Shown here: positions 1 to 11,955 of the stretch, one piece after another | How the letters are laid out: every line of letters starts with the position of its first letter | How positions within the stretch are numbered: the stretch's first letter is position 1 | DNA from: Petrolisthes cinctipes | Lineage: Eukaryota; Arthropoda; Malacostraca; Decapoda; Porcellanidae | Assembly: GCA_033782935.1 (NCBI GenBank) | Contig: JAWQEG010000365.1 | Location: 620,001 to 684,000, forward strand | Direction: 5' to 3' | DNA length: 64,000 bases | Position numbers and translations under genes: made by a program | The notes under the pieces: model-generated | Seen by the model: only the letters and a program-made list of their open reading frames with translations | The model's database searches: none | Told to the model about the DNA's origin: nothing

Positions 1-114
1 CAGAGAGATGGTCTCACGAAACATACGCGACTTTAACTTTGAGCAAATAATTAATGTTTTTATAGTTTTTTATACGCTCCCTTCTCTACAGTTCTACCCT
101 GCCTCTGTATCCCA

Positions 115-960
115 CCTCACCACTCCCAAACCATCACCCTCCCAAGCCATCACCCTTCCCATACCATCACCCCTCTCATACCATCACCCTCCATCACCCT
201 CCCAAACCATCACTCCTCCATCACCCTCTCATACCATCACCCTCCCAAGCCATCACCCCTCCATTACCCTCCCAAGCTATCACTCCTCCATCACCCTCTC
301 AAACCATCACTCCTCCATCACCCTCTCAAACCATCACTCCTCCATCACCCTCTCAAACCATCACCCCTCCATCACCCTCTCAAACCATCACTCCTCCATC
401 ACCCTCTCAAACCATCACCCCTCCATCACCCCCTCAAACCATCACCCCTCCATCACCCTCCCAAACCATCACCCCTCCATCACCCTCTCAAACCATCACT
501 CCTCCATCACCCTCTCAAACCATCACTCCTCCATCAACCTCTCAAACCATCACTCCTCCATCACCCTCTCAAACCATCACCCCTCCATCACCCTCTCAAA
601 CCATCACTCCTCCATCACCCTCTCAAACCATCACCCCTCCATCACCCCCTCAAACCATCACCCCTCCATCACCCTCCCAAACCATCACCCCTCCATCACC
701 CTCTCAAACCATCACTCCTCCATCACCCTCTCAAACCATCACTCCTCCATCAACCTCTCAAACCATCACTCCTCCATCACCCTCTCAAACCATCACCCCT
801 CCATCACCCTCTCAAACCATCACCCCTCCATCACCCTCTCAAACCATCACCCCTCCATCACCCTCTCAAACCATCACCCCTCCATCACCCTCTCAAACCA
901 TCACTCCTCCATCACCCTCTCAAACCATCACTCCTCCATCACACTCCCAAGCCATCACTC
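115..960. repeat. 27-bp minisatellite with 216-bp higher-order period
   Basis: About thirty tandem units built on CCATCACTCCTCCATCACC plus CTCTCAAA. The period is 27 bp, so one + frame stays open and would read a 9-residue His/Ser/Pro/Thr unit. Variant units (CCCCCTCAAACC, CATCAACCTC, CCTCCCAAACC) recur in the same order 216 bp apart; for example CAAACC after the CCCCCT variant starts at 435 and again at 651. Eight units therefore form a higher-order repeat copied at least twice. The open frame follows from the period and is not taken as a gene. Confidence 0.93.
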
Positions 961-2090
961 TTTCTGATAATCGTACTGGTATGTGTTTGGGATACGAAGG
1001 TCGAAACTGGCTATTCACGCCTTGTGGGGAACAAGTCAAGTAGTTGATCCTGGTGGGGAACACACATTGACAACGCTGTAGTGATGAACGTGCATAGTAG
1101 TGGAGGAGACTGTAGTCTACAATTGGTCTTTCTGACCTAACCGTTTTCTTTCTTCCCGTTTTCCCCATAATAATCAGTGTTTAACGTGGTTTAATCAAAT
1201 TTGAAGCATAATACAACTAGAGCACAGGAAAATTAAATACATATACCGTACTTTTTGATGTTATACATATACAGTATATACTCGCACAAGTGTACTGTGC
1301 AAGACAATAATGTAGGATGACAGAATTGATATAATGATGGACAAGGCAGGAATCAGCCTATAAGGAAGGTAATAATTGAGGCGTCTATTTGCATAATGAG
1401 ATAAGCGACACAACTCAAGCTTTGAGAAAAATGGGTTTAAAGTTTAACATCTGTGCACAAAAGGTTATAGTCTCTCTATTTATACTTCATTTTTAGCCTT
1501 ATTAGAAACTCCAAAAGAGGATATGGACTTCACCACGTAAATTGTAGATGTTTACTAGTGGGGAAGACACTGCTAACTCAATTTCACCAGAGGTGGTGTT
1601 TATCCCGTTATGCAAATAGATGCCTCGTATAGTATGTTATTGGCAAATTGGATGCCACTCATTCTCCCAAACTTTGCCAAGGACATTTTACCAGTGTAAA
1701 ATGACTCGTCTTCTCTGCATAGGTTTATTCTCGTCAACTCAGAGAGAGAGGTAAGACTGTTTTTATACTGACTGATATCACCTGACACTTATCTCCCTGG
1801 TGTTGATTTCATTCGTTCCTGCACCATAATCAACACAGTCTACTTTTAAAGGATCTGTCACACCTGCATGCAGGAGTAGTTTGGAAGAATCAGTTGCTCC
1901 ATATTTACCAACACTATGCTATCTCCTTAAGAGAGGACTGACAGGCTGTGATACATATGGTGCGTCATGGTGAGAGTTTTTGTTGTTTTTTGTTTAGTGG
2001 TGAAGATTGGGAAGAAAATCACCTATCAATCATAAGAGGTATGGGAGCGAAAGCAACCCCTAGTCGGGTGATTTCAGCATGAACAGTTTT
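961..2090. other. Non-coding stretch, nothing recognised
   Basis: AT-rich sequence without a convincing exon, RNA gene or transposon end. It may be intron or upstream sequence of the sulfotransferase gene whose 3' exons lie at 8165-9975, since the missing 5' exons must lie to the left. Confidence 0.5.

Positions 2091-2091
<1 letters not shown>

Positions 2092-2145
<54 letters not shown>
2092..2145. repeat. (CT)n microsatellite
   Basis: Uninterrupted CT dinucleotide run of roughly 54 bp. Confidence 0.97.
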
Positions 2146-2146
<1 letters not shown>

Positions 2147-2189
2147 ATTTTACTGACTGCTAACTGAATGTCTTATTGTTGTTGGTGTG

Positions 2190-2477
2190 TGAAATAAAAC
2201 ATCTATCTATCAAATATCTCTCTATCTATCTATCTAATATTGGTTCATATGATTCATTCCAAAGATCTTCACGGCTCTCTTTCACTCAGTCACCTGATAA
2301 GGGACTTTTGGCCGTGACTGTACTTCCTTCGTAGGTGGCTGCTGTCTCTCCTATTTATCCATCTATTTATCTATTCATTTATTTATTTATTCATCTATTT
2401 ATTTATTTATATCTTTATTCATTTATTCGTCTATTTATCTATTCATTTATTTCTTTATTTATCTATTTATTCATCTA
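2190..2477 (+). repeat. LINE-type 3' tail and ATCT/ATTT microsatellite
   Basis: A polyadenylation-like AATAAA is followed at once by ATCTATCTATC repeats (2199-2236), then after about 100 bp by a long ATTT/ATCT tract (2349-2477). AATAAA plus an (ATCT)n tail also closes the LINE at 10487-11857 on the other strand, so this is probably the 3' end of a related non-LTR element. No coding part is visible upstream. Confidence 0.5.
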
Positions 2478-2479
2478 AA

Positions 2480-3430
2480 TTGTATGTATGGATATTCCCA
2501 GAGGATGTATTCGATGCTATTCATACCACTATCACTCAACGCCCATCCTACGAAGATTTGAAGGATGCGATCGTTTCATCACATGGAATGTCCGACCAGG
2601 AGTACCTGAAGGCCTTAGAAGATATACGAGCTGATGGCCGCCGTCCATCCGTGGTCTTACGTCACATGCAGCAGCTGAATGAGAAGGCTGGAAACCACTT
2701 CTCAGATGTGCTACTCAAGAGGCGCCACTCCAAACTTTTCCCAGCGATGGTGCAACTCCACCTCCAGGCCCACCCTGATCTCCCCATAAACCAATAAGTT
2801 AAGCACCCTGACGCTATCATGAACATATATTCAGAGGCCGACCGATCACAACTACACCACCACCTTCAACACCCTCTACACATTACGCTCCTCCTGCTTC
2901 CTCTCCTCACTTCCAGCACCTCTCATACCCTACCCATCAAGCACATACATTCACCTCCACACACCCCACGGCCATTCAACCTCATATACATAACACATCA
3001 CCCCCACCTCAACATATTCACCCAATTTCCAACCTCCCCCAGCATCATACCCCTATTTCACACTCATACCCACATAACCAACTTCACACACACGTCTACA
3101 CTCAGCCCAACCAACCAACTATGCAACACCATCTCCCTAACTTTTATGCACACCCTAGTACTCCAATCCGTAACACTCACCCCCAACACAACCACTAGTA
3201 TTTTCACCAAAATGTCACCTCATCCCCAGGCATTCTCCCACCGATACCTCATTACACTACCTCACACAGCACAACACTACCTCAACATTTCAATCCTTCA
3301 CCCCATCAACACAATAACATCACATCCCTCACGCAACTGTGTTTCTACCACCAACGCTTCGGTAACGGCGCACGTAATTGCCGCCCACCTTGCCAGTGGG
3401 CATCCCCAGTCACCCCGTGTCAACCAGGGA
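2480..3430 (+). pseudogene. Gag fragment of Gypsy relic I
   Basis: The first 105 codons (2480-2797) read an acidic and basic gag-like segment containing MSDQEYLKALEDIRADGRR and ending in a stop. The signal then jumps frame: a proline/histidine-rich part follows to about 3330, and near 3337-3410 another frame holds the variant zinc knuckle CFYHQRFGNGARNC followed by RPPCQW. That knuckle form is typical of gag in arthropod Gypsy elements (family knowledge). At least two frame changes mean no single gag protein can be made. The first ATG is unlikely to be the true start, because the capsid N-terminus is missing. Confidence 0.65.
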
Positions 3431-3876
3431 AACGAGTAAGGAGGTGGCAAGAACACGCACAGAAAGTCACCGCCACACATCATAGCCAACCCACCCGGCC
3501 TGCAACATGTGTACCCACGAAGCAACGATTCTACAACAACGACCATCATACCCTCGAGGCAATGCACATGCCCACGAACACTCACGACGCCCCTCTGCCT
3601 GCACCTCTACATCACCCCTACGTCGATGCTGTATATTCCTCACACTCAGCGCTACAACATGTCGAACAGCTCACCCAAGCCACCCACGCTATTACGCCAC
3701 GCCCTCAACCGCGCACGGACCCAGCTCACCGTACGTCTTCCCATGTCCACGCACGTGTGCCCTCCCCCCCCCCCTTATGCCCCCAGAGCTTTCCCCTGTG
3801 GGTGCAGGTTTGCCCCCACGCAATCACGCTCGTACACTGCTCTGGGTAGAGGACCAGGAGTAAGGGCGTCACACTA

Positions 3877-4705
3877 TTGAAGGACTGGTACGTGGTATGG
3901 TCTTTCATGGTAGCGGATGTCCAAGCACCAATACTGGGCTTGGATTTCACGACTTATTATTCGATGCTACATGTAACAGACTCATACACCAACCTTCAGG
4001 AGCTACTATTCCCACCAGAAACTGTCGACGAGCCACACTTACTATTACACAAATCACACAAACCAACACTTATGATAGCATTATCACGCGCCAGCCACAC
4101 CATTCCCCCTACTATCACAGAAACTCCTTCCCCCGTACGACCTGCACCCCCTAAACCGCTATCACCTTCCTCCTCTACCATCCCATTACCCACCACTTCA
4201 CCACCTCACCCTCTCCCTGACACACCACCCCCTAGCCCTACCACCCCTCCCCTCCCTCCTCACGACACCTCACCTAATCCTGACCTACTCGAACCTCCTC
4301 CCACCACTTCTGCTACCTCACCATCCCCCCTCCTTCCTACTTCCACCCCTACACCTGAACCCTCTCAACCTATTCCTCAGACCTATCTAGCCCAACCCAC
4401 ACCTACCTCCATTGAACTCTGTGTATCTAGTCTTCCACAGGAATTGCCACCCATCATCACGTCATACCAGCCATACCTCCTCGTCCCGCCAGCCCTCCTC
4501 GACGTCGCACTCCTTCACCTCGCCCTGCTACACCACCGTCGCCACGTCAGGTGCGGCGGGACGATGAACCTGTGATGGTCCCTGATGGCTTCACCTCCCG
4601 CTCGGGGCGCACGATACAGCGCCCAAGAAAAGATGTCGCCGCCCTGTACAACATAGACATACACCCGCTTTACACTCTCCAGCACACACACAGTCCCTAC
4701 TACTA
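3877..4705 (+). pseudogene. Protease C-terminus and proline-rich tail of Gypsy relic I
   Basis: VADVQAPILGLDFTTYY (around 3909-3960) matches the C-terminal half of Gypsy retropepsins, normally of the form VADV..PILGADFL. The N-terminal half with the DTG active site is not recognisable upstream. The frame then runs into about 150 residues dominated by Pro, Thr and Ser, and after a frame change ends with DGFTSRSGRTIQRPRK and a stop near 4705. In complete relatives that signature closes the integrase ORF. The direct protease-to-tail join is the deletion scar. Confidence 0.65.
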
Positions 4706-4890
4706 ACTACACTCACTTGCAGCTAACCTCCCCACTTCACACTCCACATATTACCCGTACAAATCTGTACAACACGTGTTCCTTTTATATTATGTGTTAT
4801 CGCCAGTATATATAGGTATTTTTTTGCTATGTTATGTATTACTTTGTATGTATTGTGCCTTCCCCTCTCCCCTAATAAATTCATTCTGTT

Positions 4891-4904
4891 GGGGAAAGGG
4901 GGGG
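4891..4904 (+). promoter_or_regulatory. Polypurine tract next to 3' LTR
   Basis: GGGGAAAGGGGGGG lies three bases before TGTAGTGG, the start of the LTR. This is the normal place for the plus-strand primer of an LTR retrotransposon and it fixes the LTR start at 4908. Confidence 0.8.
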
Positions 4905-4907
4905 CAA

Positions 4908-5500
4908 TGTAGTGGTGCCATATGCACCACTCCATATTCCTTTGTAAAATCCATGTGCTGGTACGCCACTCCTTGTTCCTTTGTAGTCTCCCCAGCCCCA
5001 GACAAGCCACAATCTGACGGGTAGGTTAATCCCGTCCCCTGACACAGCTTAACTTACTCTTGGGAGTGCAGCCACCAGCCTCCTGCTCTCTCCAGGTATG
5101 AATCGAGATGGGTGCAGCAGGTCAGTTAATGCGAGTGGTCACATGGGGCACGCTACATACGGGAATCTGAAACGAGAGGATAAAATGGGAAGCTGAGCCT
5201 TCAGAGGCAGACTATATAGCGACTACTACAGAGAAAGGTCTTGCCCTACTCCTGCCACCGTCGACACACACCTGCAACACACGTGTTCCTACTCTGACCA
5301 CAGTCTGTCTATCTCCTTGAGCAACAGGAACATCTACATAAAACACGGCAAGCAAGCCAACAAGGAAGCAAACAAGCTTGTGGTGATTACGCAGTAGTAA
5401 AGTGCATTGTGATAATTGAAAAGCTCGTAACCATATTATGCTTGAAAGAAATGATGTAGTTGGTATATTAATTAATTGTATTTGACCGCAACTGCGAGCA
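4908..5500 (+). mobile_element. 3' LTR of Gypsy relic I
   Basis: Begins TGTAGTGGTGCCATATGC directly after the polypurine tract. The first 400 bp align base by base, with many substitutions, to the reverse complement of 6438 down to about 6045, including CAGGTATGAATCGAG and ACGCTACATACGGGAA. A TATA-like GATAAAA sits about 30 bp after the latter motif in both copies. The 3' end is not certain, because similarity to the other LTR fades after about 5300. Confidence 0.7.
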
Positions 5501-5846
5501 GATTTCACAGTACAGTTGCTGTTGTTGTTGTCGGTTTGGTTCCTCTCTCTGTCTTCCAACTAAAAACATTTCAGTCTTTATTATTAATAAATGGTACAGT
5601 CACGGTCATCAGAGGAACAGCGTATGGACGTAGTGCGAACACGTGGACTTCAGGATGTGTAAGGGAAGTGTAAATGACTGGTGTACCTTAGGAGTGAAGC
5701 GAAGAGGTCATCATAGGTGAAGTGGTGAAGTGTTGATTGAAGCGTAGTTGTGGGGTCGCTGGAACGTCGGTGTTGGAGCGTTGCAGAGGTTGAAGTGCAA
5801 GTAGCGTAGTGGAACTTGCGTGCGATGTACATACTACCTTGTCCCA

Positions 5847-6438
5847 TGTAACGGAGTTGAAAAGCAGAGGTCACCAATTGAGACAGTAAGGGAGCTCCTT
5901 ATGCATCAACCTGGGTTTACAGACTCTAGTATACATGGTACAGTTTATTGGTAATATACAAGAGTGCAGTACATATGATATGGGGAAGGCCAGCCTGCCA
6001 TGTAGCGTCGTGGAGAGTCGATAGTTGCAGTGTCGCTTGTGTAGTAGTGTAGAGCAGGGGTACAACGTGTGGTCGGAGTGGGAACACGTGTGCTGCTGGT
6101 GTGAGACGAGTAGGGCAGGTCCTTCCACTTCGGTAGCTCGCTGGATAGTCTGCCATACAAGCGCAGCTCCGCTCCTTTTATCTCCTTGCTTCAGGTTCCC
6201 GTATGTAGCGTCACCCACGTGATCACGCCATCACCTGACCTGCTGCACCCACCTCGATTCATACCTGGAGAAAGCGGGAGGCTGGTGGCTGGATTCCCAA
6301 GAGTCTGTTAAGCCGAGTCAGGGGACAGGATTAACTGTGGCTTGTCTGGGACGGGGAGCGTACAAAGGAACAGGGAGCGGCGTACCAGCACATGGAATAT
6401 ATAGAGGAATACGGAGTGGTGCATATGGCGCCACTACA
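5847..6438 (-). mobile_element. Second Gypsy LTR, inverted
   Basis: Read on -, it starts TGTAGTGGCGCCATATGC at 6438 and plausibly ends CTCCGTTACA at 5847, giving TGTA...TACA ends and a length of 592 bp. It carries TATA-like AGATAAAAGG and AATAAA close to the end. It is the same family as the LTR at 4908 but in opposite orientation. No matching target duplication is visible (TCCCA against ACACA). Sequence just below 5847 could be internal leader of a deleted element, so solo LTR versus 5' LTR is open. Confidence 0.65.
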
Positions 6439-6929
6439 ACACAAGCCTAAGGATGAAGATTTAAAGGATAACTCGGTGTTCAAACATATGTTGCAAAAAG
6501 GTAAACTTTAACTTATTACTGGTCTTTACTTTGAAGAGATTGATTTTACTAAAAATAACTCTCTCACGTTCACCATTGTACGAGGGCAAACTGAAAACAG
6601 AGAGTTGGTAAAGTTGTAACACTGAAATCACTGTAGTGATGATGGAACAACAGGTATGGAGTCTACCATTACCAAGCCCTCCAGTCTCCACTGGTTATGA
6701 GGTCAGTAATGCAAACATACCAACAAGTGAGATATATGAGAGAAATTTCACATATAGCCTATCGGCCCATACAGGTGGCTGACCTATTCACTCCTGACGT
6801 TTCCCCTTTTATCATTGAGATTTAATTTACAAATGGAAACACCTGAGTCAAGTATCAACATCAGCTGCAATAGAATAAGCAAAATAAAAATAACAAATAA
6901 GTATGTATTTTTCTTATTATTTTTATTAA

Positions 6930-6970
<41 letters not shown>

Positions 6971-8113
6971 GAAATCAACTGTCTTATAATGTTTGAAATG
7001 GTGAACAAATTTTAGCTTACTGTTAATTGTGCCCATTTACATTCACAATTATATACATCCTTTCAGCCACCAACCGTAATGTACAAATCCTCATTACTTC
7101 AGGATCATTAGTTTAGCAGTATAATAAAGAGTTTTCAGAGATGAGTGCAAACAGATTCAACGACAACTATTCAACTAAAGTAACAAAAAAAAATTCCTGT
7201 GACTGTATATAGGTAATTTATTAAAGGAGAGTCTATCGTGGCTGGTTACTGCCTCAGGTGTTCTCTCCATTCAAAGTGTAAGGGGATGGATGAAATTTGT
7301 TGAAGTAATGAGAATTTTGTAGAATTCATAAAACGATAAATAGAACGGTGTGAGTACCCAGAGATTATTAATTTTACTGTTTACAACCTCTGCCAAGACC
7401 GCATGGCCATTCACCCATTCTTATATACGAGAATTATGCACTGTAAATATTTTTAAGCCTCGTTCATAACATTTAGCTCTAGCTCTTATTACCTTCATAA
7501 AGTTTGATTCAAATTTTAAGAATATTGCTTTCTCACTTCTCTACGTAGTCCTTTGTAGTATGTATATATGTATGTATGTATGTATGTATGTACGTATGCC
7601 TTTGCAACAATAAACCTTTCAATTCAATTCTGTTCAATTTAATTAAGGTCTGCATGCAACAACATCCGTGGTGGTGTATACAATGGTGTATATGATGGTG
7701 TGGTACTGTACGATGGCTCTGTTGTTTGTCTATGGAGTCGTCGTACCGGTACCACACCATCGTATATATGCACCACAAATGTTCTTGAATATAAGTTTGA
7801 TGCAAATAAGGCCCTATAATTTTGATACAAATCTGGCCAGTGTGAACAAAGATATTTTATGACTAGGTTTCGTAATGAAGTGGCCGCCACCAACTTGGAT
7901 TTCGCCATGCATATACTGAGGGTCAATAATAGTTCTGTTTCAGGCTGTTATTATTAAACTACTACACTTCTTTGAGAAAACGTCAATAATAATTATATCC
8001 GTCGTTCAATTCCTAGTTTGCATAAGTTCTGTCTCAGGATGGTAATTATAAGACTACAGTATGTGTGTGTGTGTTGGAAAATCGTTAACCTCCATAATAT
8101 ACACAGAACGTAG

Positions 8114-8149
<36 letters not shown>

Positions 8150-8164
8150 ATTATCTTCTTTTAG
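6439..8164. other. Probable intron with microsatellites
   Basis: No exon found. Holds (TTA)n at about 6926-6967, (GTAT)n at about 7557-7596 followed by AATAAACC and TTCAATTCAATTC (a LINE-like tail), and (AC)n at 8116-8148. It lies directly upstream of a good splice acceptor at 8163-8164. Confidence 0.5.
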
Positions 8165-8272
8165 GTTCCTGACGGTGAGATACGAGGACATATGCAATGA
8201 TATCTGGGAGACTACGAAACAAATCTTCACTTTCTTCCTCGGGTATACTGACATTCCTTCTCCCACATACAG
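8165..8272 (+). CDS. Carbohydrate sulfotransferase-like, penultimate exon
   Basis: A 108-bp exon between acceptor CTTCTTTTAG (AG at 8163-8164) and donor AG|GTTAGT (GT at 8273). Read from the second base it gives FLTVRYEDICNDIWETTKQI and then FTFFLGYTDIPSPTY, ending in two bases of an Arg codon completed by the next exon. RYED followed about 15 residues later by FLG is the pattern of Golgi carbohydrate (Gal/GlcNAc 6-O type) sulfotransferases, which move sulfate from PAPS to glycans in the Golgi lumen. The P-loop-like 5'-PAPS site and membrane anchor must lie in exons upstream; I found none in 1-8164. Substrate cannot be told. Confidence 0.68.
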
Positions 8273-8309
8273 GTTAGTTAGTTATGTTATGGTCTCTTCA
8301 AAATCATCA

Positions 8310-9525
8310 CCCTTCATGACTACCACCATCATTATCATTATTACCACCATCACTATCATTACCACCATCACTATCATTACCACCATCACTATCATCACTA
8401 CCACCATCATTATCATTACTACCACCATCACTATCATCACTACCACCATCATTATCATTACTACCACCATTACTATCATCACTACCACCATCATTATCAT
8501 TATTACCACCATCACTATCATTACTATCACCATCATTATCATTGCTACCACCATCACTATCATTACCACGATCACTATCATAACCACCATCACTATCATC
8601 ACTACCACCATCACTATCATTACTATCACCATCATTATCATTGCTACCACCATCACTATCATTACCACGATCACTATCATAACCACCATCACTATCATCA
8701 CTACCACCATCATTATCATTACTATCACCATCATTATCATTGCTACCACCATCATTATCATTACTACCACCATCACTATCATTACCACCATCACTATCAT
8801 CACTACCACCATTATTATCATTACTACCACCATCACTATCATCACTACCACCATTACTATCATCACTACCACCATTACTAGCATCACTACCACCATTATT
8901 ATCATTACTACCACCATTATTATCATTACTACCACCATCATTATCATTACTACCACCATCACTATCATCACTACCACCATTACTATAATCACTACCACCA
9001 TTACTATCATTACTGCCACCATTACTATCATCACTATCACCATTATTATCATCACTACCACCATTATTATCATTACTGCCACCATTACTATCATTACTAC
9101 CACCATTACTATCATCACTACTACCATCATTATCATTACTACCACTATTACTATCATCACTATCACTATCATTACTACCACCATCACTATCATCACTACC
9201 ACCATTACTATCATTACTACCACCATCACTATCATCACTGCCACCATCACTATCATCACTACCATCATCATTATCATGACTGCCACCATCACTATCACCA
9301 TGACTATCATCACTACCACCATCACTATCATCACTACCCCCATCACTATCATTACTACCACCATTACTATCTTGACTACCACATCACTATCATTACTACC
9401 ACCATCACTATCATTATTACCACCATTACTATCATGACTGCCACCATCACTATCATGAATACCACCATTACCACAATCAATTTTTGTTATACCACCATTA
9501 CTACCATTACCATACCACCCTCACT
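8310..9525. repeat. CCACCATCA/CTATCAT minisatellite in sulfotransferase intron
   Basis: About 1.2 kb built from ACC, ATC, ATT and CTA triplets, mainly in 18- and 21-bp units such as CCACCATCACTATCATCACTA. All period lengths are multiples of three, so long frames stay open on both strands (Ile/Thr-rich on +, Met/Val/Ile-rich on -). These are by-products of the repeat. It fills most of the 1450-bp intron between the two sulfotransferase exons. Confidence 0.92.
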
Positions 9526-9722
9526 AGAAGGGAAATGAAAGTTTATCCATTTCTGAGCAGAATATAATCTAACTTTCATTTTGCTGTGGCTCCATCACAA
9601 CTCGTGAGACACTCTGTATGTGCAGGTTTCTGACATACTTTGGTAGAATCAAAGTCCCCTAATGTACTGTACCAATAGTGTATTATAACCCCTTAAATCC
9701 CTATATAATTTTATTTGTACAG

Positions 9723-9975
9723 GTTCCTGAGTAAACACACGGCCAGCAAGAACTCGCCGAAACCCTATGACACCCACCGCAACTCCAGCACAATGAAGGA
9801 AGAGTGGCGGTCTAAAATCACTCTGAAGCAATTGGCCCTGAGCGAGGCGACGTGTGGAGGTGTCATCACACAGCTTGGATACAGACTATTCAATGGCTCA
9901 CTAGAGGATACTCGCAACCTTTCCATTCCACTCTTCAATAATAATGTTAATAATAAGGGGTTAAAGGAGGTATAA
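9723..9975 (+). CDS. Carbohydrate sulfotransferase-like, last exon
   Basis: Acceptor TTTTATTTGTACAG ends at 9722. The first base completes the Arg codon begun at 8271-8272, then FLSKHTASKN follows and the frame runs to TAA at 9973-9975. THRNSSTMKEEWRSKITL and CGGVITQLGYRLF match the usual C-terminus of the 6-O sulfotransferase group (Asn-Ser, W-R, then Cys and Leu-Gly-Tyr). Exon phases agree exactly across the 1450-bp intron, which is strong evidence for a real spliced gene. The Asn-rich end (FNNNVNNKGLKEV) looks specific to this gene. No AATAAA was seen just downstream. Confidence 0.72.
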
Positions 9976-10089
9976 TAAGATCAGCGGCAATGGTCCTGTC
10001 GTCGCTTGGCATAGCTTCACTCAGATCTCTTAATTTGATGAAGGATAATAATTTGGTATAAAGGTTAATCATCATTGAACAAACACATT

Positions 10090-10420
10090 AGGCTACACTA
10101 TTCACTAACAACATTACACTATTCACCAACAACATTACACTATTCACCAACAACATTACACTATTCACCAACAACATTACACTATTCACCAACAACATTA
10201 CACTATTCACCAACAACATTACACCATTCACCAACAACATTACACTTTTCACCAACAACATTACACTATTCACCAACAACATTACACTATTCATCAACAA
10301 CATTACACCATTCACCAACAACATTACACTATTCACCAACAACATTACACTATTCACCAACATTACACTACAGCCAACATTACACGATACGCCAACAACA
10401 TTACACTATTCACCAACAGT
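10090..10420. repeat. 21-bp minisatellite
   Basis: About fifteen units of TTCACCAACAACATTACACTA with single-base variants, becoming irregular after 10360. The 21-bp period keeps frames open on both strands; not regarded as a gene. Confidence 0.92.
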
Positions 10421-10486
10421 GTGGCAGGATAAAACAGAGGCATAGGAGCAATGATTGGTTTTAATTCTTGGAAGCTACATAGAGTA

Positions 10487-11855
10487 CGCAGATAGATAGA
10501 TAGATATTTTTATTGACCACAGCTAGACGATACATAACACATATATTAAATAAACACAGGAAAATATATTCATACCCAGGATTTGTAGTTCTTATATCTG
10601 CAGTCTACAAAATTACCAAACCTAACCAAGAATAAGTTAGTAACAGTTCCTAAAGAATATATTATATGTACAATCTTAATAATATCATGAATGATTTTAC
10701 AAACAAGTGCATTGGGAAAACGACCCGAAAAAAACTCTCCAATACCATTAAACTGATATTCATCCCTAATATGTAGTGATACTGGACAATCTTGCATTAC
10801 ATGATGTTCAGTTTGTACGTTGCCACATGTACACAAACGTTCCTCCACTGGGATGCTGCCACGGCCCCGCCTATTCCATCTCCATGTCTCTATACATAAA
10901 TTATGTCCGGAAATTGTAAAGCGTGTAAATGACACTGTTAAATTCGCTAATATTATGTTTCTCCTTGTAAATTTTGTGCACTAACATATCAGGATTAATA
11001 TTTCTGTACACTTCACATCTTGATGAGTTAGACTGTAAAATCTCCCTGTGCAAATTTTCCACAATTACATCGTTATTTGTTACATCACTTGATAAGAAAA
11101 CATTAATTAGTCTTCCTGTTGGTGTGCTATATGCTCTAACAATATTAAGTACATGCATCAGCGGGTCGTCATCCAGGCGCAATCTGTCACTATACATTTT
11201 GGCAAAAAATCTATGCTGTTTCACTCTTATCATATAGGGAAGCGGCAGGTAACCTAACTCAGCATAACACACCAAATTGGTTGTAGATCTCCTCACCCCC
11301 AATAACTGTTTAAGAGCCCAGTTGTACAGCTTGACGACTGGTTTGACGCACCCACCAACCCATGATTCACACCCATATAACAGTGCTGACATGAGCGCTG
11401 CGTCAAACACCCGCCCCTTCACTGCAAATGGAAGGTCATTGTTCTTTTTTAGGAAAGATATAAATTTCAAGACGTGACATATTTTCTCTTTAGCATGGAT
11501 CTTAACTGCCGATGACACCGATCCGTCGCTAGTGAAGGGTGAGCCTAGATATTGATAACTATCACAGTGATTTATGACAAGTCCGTTCACTTGCAGCGGG
11601 TCGGTGTCACCAACTTCACCGTGAATTACAAAGAACTTAGTCTTGCTCTGATTCATTCTCATCCCATAATCTTTAAAATATTCTTGTACAACAACTACTT
11701 TTTGGACTATGGCTTGTCTACTTGTGGATAACAGTACAGTATCGTCCATTAGCACTAAGGTGTGCAGCCATTGAAGAAAATCATCTGGCTGACACGGTTC
11801 CTTTATTAGCCTGATTAAGTCATTCACGAACAGAACAAACAGGGTACAAGAGGAA
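10487..11855 (-). pseudogene. LINE-A: C-terminal half of a non-LTR reverse transcriptase
   Basis: On -, the frame from about 11855 to 10901 begins in the RT palm (LFVLFVNDLI, then LVLMDDTVLLS, a degenerate form of the F/YADD box), passes the thumb (SYQYLGSPF; LLYGCESW) and after a frame change near 10920 ends with a zinc-knuckle-like CTCGNVQTEHHVMQDC. Downstream comes AATAAA and an (ATCT)n tail, read on + as GATAGATAGATA at 10490-10506, which marks the true 3' end. The 5' side stops in mid-domain exactly where the poly(A) of LINE-B lies (11856-11877), so LINE-B appears to have inserted here. The clade was not decided. Confidence 0.75.
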
Positions 11856-11954
11856 TTTTTTTTTTTTTTTTTTTTTTAATTCATTGCGCCATAGCGACAG
11901 TCAACAGGCAGACAACAATACACAAGGGTAGGCGGGACTCATGAGAATACAATG

Positions 11955-11955
11955 A

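Larger units (their letters stand above)
2480..5500 (+). mobile_element. Ty3/Gypsy relic I: gag, protease piece, tail, 3' LTR
   Basis: Order on +: gag-like fragment (2480-3430), C-terminal end of a retropepsin (3877-4050), long proline-rich stretch, then the tail signature GFTSRSGRTI (about 4585-4615), stop, polypurine tract 4891-4904 and an LTR beginning TGTAGTGG at 4908. The RT, RNase H and most of the integrase that should lie between protease and tail are absent, so this is an internal-deletion derivative. The tail matches that of the Gypsy element split around 42907/48490 (GFTSWSGRTI), so both belong to one lineage. The 5' LTR was not found. Confidence 0.75.

Noticed and set aside
8..967. 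319-residue open frame, His/Ser/Pro/Thr repeats
   Set aside because: It is open only because the minisatellite period (27 bp) is a multiple of three; no start context or non-repeat domain.
3507..3880. Three overlapping + frames of about 100 residues
   Set aside because: Pro/His/Arg-rich low-complexity text between gag and protease of relic I; none shows a domain.
8175..9437. Long open frames on both strands (420 and 366 residues)
   Set aside because: By-product of the triplet-based minisatellite; the first 98 bp are the real sulfotransferase exon, the rest is intron.
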